Part shown: positions 59,645 to 64,000 of the stretch, piece after piece
Layout: each line of letters begins with the position of its first letter
How positions within the stretch are numbered: the first letter of the stretch is position 1
DNA from: Ruficoccus amylovorans
Lineage (GTDB): Bacteria > Verrucomicrobiota > Verrucomicrobiia > Opitutales > Cerasicoccaceae
DNA: 64,000 nucleotides
Direction: 5' to 3'
NCBI RefSeq assembly: GCF_014230085.1
Contig: NZ_JACHVB010000020.1
Coordinates: forward strand, 248,001 to 312,000
Program-made: the position numbers and the translations under genes
Notes under the pieces: generated by a model
What the model saw: only the letters and a program-made list of their open reading frames with translations
Databases searched by the model: none
Told to the model about the DNA's origin: nothing

Positions 59645-60640
59645 ATGCCTGCCAAAAAAAATCCCCAGAAAAAGACGGTAAAGAAATCCGCGTCCTCAAA
59701 GCCCGCGGGTAAGGCTGCCGCCAAGACCAAGTCCTCCCCCACTTCCTCACAAAAAACTTCTGCCAGTAAAAAAGCGGCTACGAACGCAACTGGCACAAAA
59801 AAAGCAAAATCCGCTGCCAACATGAAAAAAACCGAGAGCAAAGCCGCCGACAACTCCAAGGCGGACGTTGTAGATTCCAAGACCAAAGAAATCGTTCTCA
59901 ACGCGCGCAAGCGCACCGTGACGCCCGCCCTTTTCAAGCAGCGGAAGGGGGGCAAAAACACGCCTGTCGTCTTCACTATGGAAGACGTCGAGGAGATGCT
60001 CAAGAACCGTAAAACCGGCGACGAAGAGCAGGCCAAGGCCGCCGCCGGCAAGGCCCAGCCCAAGAAAAAGGCTGAAACGTCTATCGAAGACATCAAGGTC
60101 GAACCCCGCAATCACGGGGCCGCTTCGCTGAGCGATATTCTCGGCTTCAACCCGGCCGAAAAAGCCGCCAAACAGAGCGAGGATAACGTCCCGCAGAAGT
60201 GGATCAAGTACTACAAGGCCCTGGTCGAACTGCGCGACCACGTCAACGACGGCCTCCAACTCCACACCGCCGACACGCTCAAGCGCTCGAACAAGGAAGA
60301 CTCCGGCGACCTCTCCGGCTACGGCCAGCACATGGCTGACGCCGGGACCGACACCTTTGACCGCGACTTCGCCCTGAGCCTCGTCTCCAGCGAGCAGGAA
60401 GCCCTCTACGAGATTGAAGAGGCCATCCAGCGCATCTTTAACGACACCTACGGCACCTGCGAGATCACCGGCGAACCCATCGCCAAGGACCGCCTGCTGG
60501 CCGTGCCCTTCACCCGCTACTCCCTGGAGGGCCAGCGGGAACTGGAGAAGCAGCGTCGCAACAAGATTCAGCGCGTGGGAGTCCTGAGCGAGGACAGCGA
60601 CGACGCGATGAACTTCACGGACGACGACGGCGACAACTGA
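59645..60640 (+). CDS. DksA/TraR-family protein with long Lys/Ala tail and no zinc site
   Basis: This is a 331-residue protein. The C-terminal 110 residues match DksA/TraR, a secondary-channel RNA polymerase regulator. The coiled-coil part (WIKYYKALVELRDHVNDGLQL...) leads to the zinc-finger region YGTCEITGEPIAKDRLLAVPFTRYSLEGQRELE. There the four cysteines of DksA are Cys, Thr, Ser and Gly, so no zinc can be held in the usual way. The first 150 residues are Lys/Ala/Ser-rich, histone H1-like and presumably DNA- or RNA-binding. It lies between ileS and lspA. Confidence 0.85.
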   Translation: MPAKKNPQKKTVKKSASSKPAGKAAAKTKSSPTSSQKTSASKKAATNATGTKKAKSAANMKKTESKAADNSKADVVDSKTKEIVLNARKRTVTPALFKQRKGGKNTPVVFTMEDVEEMLKNRKTGDEEQAKAAAGKAQPKKKAETSIEDIKVEPRNHGAASLSDILGFNPAEKAAKQSEDNVPQKWIKYYKALVELRDHVNDGLQLHTADTLKRSNKEDSGDLSGYGQHMADAGTDTFDRDFALSLVSSEQEALYEIEEAIQRIFNDTYGTCEITGEPIAKDRLLAVPFTRYSLEGQRELEKQRRNKIQRVGVLSEDSDDAMNFTDDDGDN

Positions 60641-60650
60641 GGCGGGCCGC

Positions 60651-61181
60651 ATGAACGCCGCCCGCCTGCGCCCCTACCGGCTGCTGCTCGTGGTCGCCCT
60701 GCTGGTCCTCGTCGTGGACCAGATCACCAAACTGATCATCGTCGAATGGCTGCCGGTGGGCACCTACTTCGTCGGCTCCAGCCTGCCGCCTGTGATCGTG
60801 ATCCCAGACTTCTTCTATCTGGTCCATATCACGAACAAAGGCGCAGCCTGGGGCATGTTCGAGGGCTACACGCTCGTACTCGGTCTGCTGGGTGTGGTCG
60901 CGTTGTATTCAATTTTCCATTACAGGGCCACGCTCGGCCTGAAGCGCCCGCTCATGCAGGTCGCATTCGGGCTGCTGATCGGGGGCATCATCGGCAATAT
61001 GATCGACCGCTTCGCTTACAAGCATGTGGTGGACTTCATCGACCTGCACTTCGGCTCCTATCGCTACCCCTCATTTAACATCGCCGACTGCGGGATAACC
61101 ATCGGTGTGGGCCTGTACATTCTGGCCACGATTCTGGACGCCTGGAAAGCCCGCAAGAATGGCACCGTGACGGAAGGCTGA
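60651..61181 (+). CDS. lspA: Lipoprotein signal peptidase
   Basis: This is signal peptidase II, 176 residues, four transmembrane helices. It cleaves prolipoproteins before the lipidated cysteine. The catalytic aspartates are Asp119 in GNMIDRFAYKHVVDF and Asp146 in FNIADCGI. VVDQITKLII and ITNKGAAWGMFEG are the other family motifs. It starts 10 bases after the DksA-like gene, the common ileS-dksA-lspA order. The lipoproteins of this window are candidate substrates. Confidence 0.96.
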   Translation: MNAARLRPYRLLLVVALLVLVVDQITKLIIVEWLPVGTYFVGSSLPPVIVIPDFFYLVHITNKGAAWGMFEGYTLVLGLLGVVALYSIFHYRATLGLKRPLMQVAFGLLIGGIIGNMIDRFAYKHVVDFIDLHFGSYRYPSFNIADCGITIGVGLYILATILDAWKARKNGTVTEG

Positions 61182-61446
61182 GGCCGGAGCCGCAATCAGC
61201 CGTGTGGTCGAGTTTACACAAACGAGTCCACTGGCGCGCTTAGTCTTGCGATCTTGGAAAGGCAGCAGACTGCCTTGGCGAAACGGCTCAGTTTACGTGG
61301 ACACGGCCACCGGTCGATCCCCTGTAATCGTGGACCGGTATAGGGACCGGTTTTCCAATCCAAGGTGGTCTTTTCGGTTCCGCAAACTATCACGGAAAAT
61401 TACGAAATTAAAAAGTCGCAAGTCCTTGCTTATGGCGCAGTTAGTC
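61182..61446. other. Gap between lspA and tRNA-Tyr
   Basis: I see no gene. A direct repeat GGACCGGTAT / GGACCGGTTT lies near 61333-61353. The open frames here do not resemble proteins. Confidence 0.4.
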
Positions 61447-61481
61447 AAAAAAATCCTCTCCTGACGCGGAGAGGCAAAAAA
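61447..61481 (-). terminator. Rho-independent terminator of tRNA-Tyr
   Basis: Read on the minus strand this is GCCTCTCC-GCGTCA-GGAGAGG followed by ATTTTTTT. It begins a few bases after the tRNA 3' end. Confidence 0.88.
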
Positions 61482-61487
61482 GTGAAA

Positions 61488-61575
<88 letters not shown>

Positions 61576-61739
61576 CTCGAAAGCGGCGTATTCCCTTGCG
61601 GGAAAAGTTGATGAAAGTACCGTTCGTCCCGGCTTTGCCAAGTCTTTTTTTGAAAAGATTGGAAGTTAATCGCAAACATCGGCTTCCAGAGCTTGGGTAC
61701 TTGACGGTGAGCGGGCGGTTTGTTAAAGCTTGACGGAAT

Positions 61740-63077
61740 ATGAGTGGTTCAGCAGAGGGCTTCCCCGAAGGGGAGATTCCAGCGCGATACAAGTTTTTTT
61801 CACCGCAGGCATGGCGGTGCTATGCGCTGTTTTTAATGGGTGCGCTCATGATCGGGCTGGCGGCTTATGTCTTTACCCTGCTGGAGCATTGGTCGGGGAA
61901 GTACTTGGAATGGGCGTTGGGAGTTTCCTGGGCTTTGCCGTTTGTGACGGCTCCGCTCGGGCTCATGACGATTATTTTTATTCGCAACCGCTTTTTTGAC
62001 GGTACGCAAGGGACCGGGATTCCGCAGACGATTGCCGCGCTCAAAATGGAGGCAGGCCCCAACCGGCGTTACCTGCTATCGCTGCGGATCGCAGTGGGGA
62101 AATTCTTCCTGACCGCGCTCGGGCTCTTTTGCGGAGCGTCTATCGGGCGCGAAGGGCCGACGGTCCAGATCGGCGCGAGTATTCTGTCCACCCTCAACCG
62201 CTACGCGAAATTCCCGCGTCATCTGGTGGAGCGGGGGTTAATCCTCGGCGGGGGCGCGGCGGGGATTGCCGCTTCCTTTAATGCCCCGGTCGCCGGGACG
62301 GTGTTTGCCTTCGAGGAGATCGGACGCTCGTTCGACAAGCACAACGCCAGCACGATTGTGCTGACGGTGGCCATTGCCTGTCAGGTGGTCTTGTCCTGCC
62401 TGGGGGGCTTTTATCTCTTTTACGGCGAGGTCAACACCGCGCTCGTGACGGTAACCGGCTGGGCGGCTCTGCTGGTGATCGCGGTGGTGCTGGGAGCGCT
62501 CGGAGGGGCTTTTGCCAAGTGTTTGCTGTTGCTGACGGACCGGCTGGTCAAATACTGGACCACGCATCCGTACTGGATGGCAGGCGGAGTGGGACTGGTG
62601 CTCGCGCTGATCGGTCTGGCTTCCGGGGGGCTGAGCTATGGCAGCGGCTACGAGCACGCCAAGCAGATCCTGATCGAGGGGGAGCAGTTGCCGTGGTTCT
62701 ACGCCTTTAGCCGTATGCTGGCGACTTTTGCCACGCTCCTGAGCGGGATTCCCGGCGGTCTTTTTGACCCGACCTTGTCGGCGGGTGCCGGGTTTGGGCA
62801 GCTCTTCAGCGAGCTTTTTCCGTCGGTGCCACCGCAGGCGATTATCCTGCTGGCCATGGTCTCGTTTTTCTCCGGCGTGGTGCAGAGCCCGATCACATCG
62901 GCGACGATTCTGGTCGAGATGACCAGTGCCTACGAAATGATTTTACCGCTATTGATCGCCGCTATTATCGCTTACGAGTTTTCGCATATGATTTGTCGCA
63001 ATTCGCTCTATGAGGAAATCTCCGAGACCTTCCTGAGGGTCTTCCGTGAACGTCACGGAAAGGAGATGCAGTCATAA
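61740..63077 (+). CDS. ClC-family chloride channel/transporter
   Basis: This is a 445-residue membrane protein with the ClC pore motifs: GTGIPQT (GSGIP type), [11 protein letters not shown] with the gating glutamate, and [13 protein letters not shown] (GIFAP type). About ten hydrophobic helices and the family's [21 protein letters not shown] segment are visible. There are no C-terminal CBS domains. Such proteins move chloride or fluoride in exchange for protons. A second ClC gene begins 35 bases after its stop, so the two are probably cotranscribed. Confidence 0.92.
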   Translation: MSGSAEGFPEGEIPARYKFFSPQAWRCYALFLMGALMIGLAAYVFTLLEHWSGKYLEWALGVSWALPFVTAPLGLMTIIFIRNRFFDGTQGTGIPQTIAALKMEAGPNRRYLLSLRIAVGKFFLTALGLFCGASIGREGPTVQIGASILSTLNRYAKFPRHLVERGLILGGGAAGIAASFNAPVAGTVFAFEEIGRSFDKHNASTIVLTVAIACQVVLSCLGGFYLFYGEVNTALVTVTGWAALLVIAVVLGALGGAFAKCLLLLTDRLVKYWTTHPYWMAGGVGLVLALIGLASGGLSYGSGYEHAKQILIEGEQLPWFYAFSRMLATFATLLSGIPGGLFDPTLSAGAGFGQLFSELFPSVPPQAIILLAMVSFFSGVVQSPITSATILVEMTSAYEMILPLLIAAIIAYEFSHMICRNSLYEEISETFLRVFRERHGKEMQS

Positions 63078-63112
63078 AGACTTTTTTCGGGCTTCAAAGG
63101 TTTCCGGACTGG

Positions 63113-64000
63113 TTGCGCCGACGTTTCTCGGACAATCAGCGTTTCCTGATCCTGTGTACCGTGGCCGGTGTCCTGTGCGGGCTGGCGGCGGTCGGTTTTC
63201 ATCTGGCGATTGAGTACACCTTTCACCTGGTCTGGCATCTGTCGCAGATGACGGGACCGGTGTGGTTCTGGGTCGTGATGCCGCTGATGCCCGCCGCCGG
63301 CGGGTTGATCGTGGGCCTGTTCCTGTGGAAGATCGCGCCGAGCGCCTCGGGCAGCGGCATCCCGCAGACCAAGGCCGCCTATTACAACGATTTTGGCCGA
63401 ATCACGCTCAAGGACGGATTCTTCCGCTTTCTGCTGGGAACGATTTTTATCGGGATGGGCAACGCCCTCGGGCGGGAAGGCCCGACGGTGCACATGTGCG
63501 CGGCCATCGCTTCGACGCTGGGACGCTGGGCCGGACTGGCCAAGGCTCGGGTCCAGGCCATGGTGCCGGTCGGCATGGGGGCGGGCATTGCCGCTGCCTT
63601 CAACGCGCCGCTGTCGGCCATCTTTTTTGTTTTCGAGGAACTGCTCTCGGACTTCAGCACAAAGGCGCTGGGCGGGATCGTGATCGCCGTAGTCGTGGCG
63701 GCGGCGGTTTCGCGGAGCATCCTCGGTGAAGACCCGGTCCTGCAGGTCGGATTATCCGAGGATAATGTGCGCACGGCCTGGTGGATGCTGGTCTCGCTCC
63801 CACTGGGGGTGGCGTCGGGCTTTGTCGGGTCGTTTTTCGTCACTACCCTGCTGAAGGCCCGGAGCATTCAGCGTCAGTGGAAGGGGCTCCCCGTCTGGAT
63901 GAAGCCGGCGCTGGGCGGGCTCACTGTCGGTATTGTCGGGGTGAGCGCCTTCGCCTTCACGGGCTACTTTGGCGACCCGCAGACGGGGGTGTTCAGTATC
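63113..64000 (+). CDS. Second ClC-family channel, cut by the window end
   Basis: This is the N-terminal 296 codons of a second ClC protein, running out of the window. The motifs are [13 protein letters not shown] (SGSGIP), [16 protein letters not shown] with the gating glutamate, and [18 protein letters not shown]. No ATG or GTG lies at the expected place. An in-frame stop is at about 63046, and the TTG at 63113 ([15 protein letters not shown]) is the best start, with an ATA at 63074 and a later GTG as alternatives. It is related to but clearly different from the upstream paralogue. The C-terminal domain, and any CBS pair, is not visible. Confidence 0.88.
   Translation, partial: MRRRFSDNQRFLILCTVAGVLCGLAAVGFHLAIEYTFHLVWHLSQMTGPVWFWVVMPLMPAAGGLIVGLFLWKIAPSASGSGIPQTKAAYYNDFGRITLKDGFFRFLLGTIFIGMGNALGREGPTVHMCAAIASTLGRWAGLAKARVQAMVPVGMGAGIAAAFNAPLSAIFFVFEELLSDFSTKALGGIVIAVVVAAAVSRSILGEDPVLQVGLSEDNVRTAWWMLVSLPLGVASGFVGSFFVTTLLKARSIQRQWKGLPVWMKPALGGLTVGIVGVSAFAFTGYFGDPQTGVFSI

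Noticed and set aside
61204-61464. Possible third tRNA or protein remnant after lspA
   Set aside because: No cloverleaf could be folded and no conserved protein segment is present; only a short direct repeat was seen.

Overview
The window looks like chromosomal DNA of a GC-rich diderm bacterium, most plausibly a member of Verrucomicrobiota (Opitutia type). This is an inference from gene content rather than from a marker gene. The pointers are lipid A genes with a fused lpxC-fabZ, an FtsK without membrane segments, a long PurF, a DksA-like protein that has lost its zinc cysteines, few clear Shine-Dalgarno sites, and intergenic gaps filled with small palindromes. No rRNA, prophage, complete insertion sequence or CRISPR array was seen.

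Layout. 1-8.2 kb: the 3' end of ilvD, a transhydrogenase-type flavoprotein, a HicB-like orphan, a VTT membrane protein, and a solute-binding lipoprotein overlapping a hybrid sensor kinase. 8.3-11.6 kb: galE, a sugar aminotransferase and an HNH endonuclease. 11.8-18.1 kb: purine genes purF (-), purQ and purL (+), with two unrecognised small genes among them. 18.2-20.2 kb: a formylglycine-generating enzyme, a lipoprotein and tRNA-Arg(CCG). 20.3-25.6 kb (-): ftsK, a repeat protein, two small paralogues and a histidine phosphatase. 26-29.6 kb: a 1171-residue secreted protein with an internal duplication. 29.6-36.1 kb: lpxA, lpxC-fabZ, efp, a membrane protein and a CoA-transferase. 36.4-40.7 kb: a kinase-like unknown, a PhaR-type regulator, an arsR / Cys-rich peptide / permease operon and an HU-family protein. 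40.9-48.5 kb: a ClpX-like ATPase without zinc finger, a kinase / rpoN / unknown operon, an IscA-type protein, gloA, ubiE and dUTPase. 48.7-54.1 kb: a disordered R/E/G-rich protein, murA, a transglutaminase and ruvB. 54.2-64 kb: a sigma-54-type promoter in front of a 31-codon gene, a radical SAM protein, ileS-dksA-lspA, tRNA-Tyr and two tandem ClC channels, the second cut by the window end.

The least ordinary material is non-coding. A composite four-hairpin element occurs in four places, always 3' of a plus-strand gene that converges on a minus-strand gene, and its stems show compensatory changes between copies. Shorter three-base-loop palindromes recur at 3' gene ends, and one such cluster sits in frame inside purL. 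Several larger inverted-repeat elements resemble MITEs. Second, a compact unit around 54.26-54.64 kb (inverted repeat, -24/-12 promoter, 31-residue hydrophobic peptide, terminator) looks like an undescribed sigma-54-controlled small gene, and rpoN itself lies 10 kb away.
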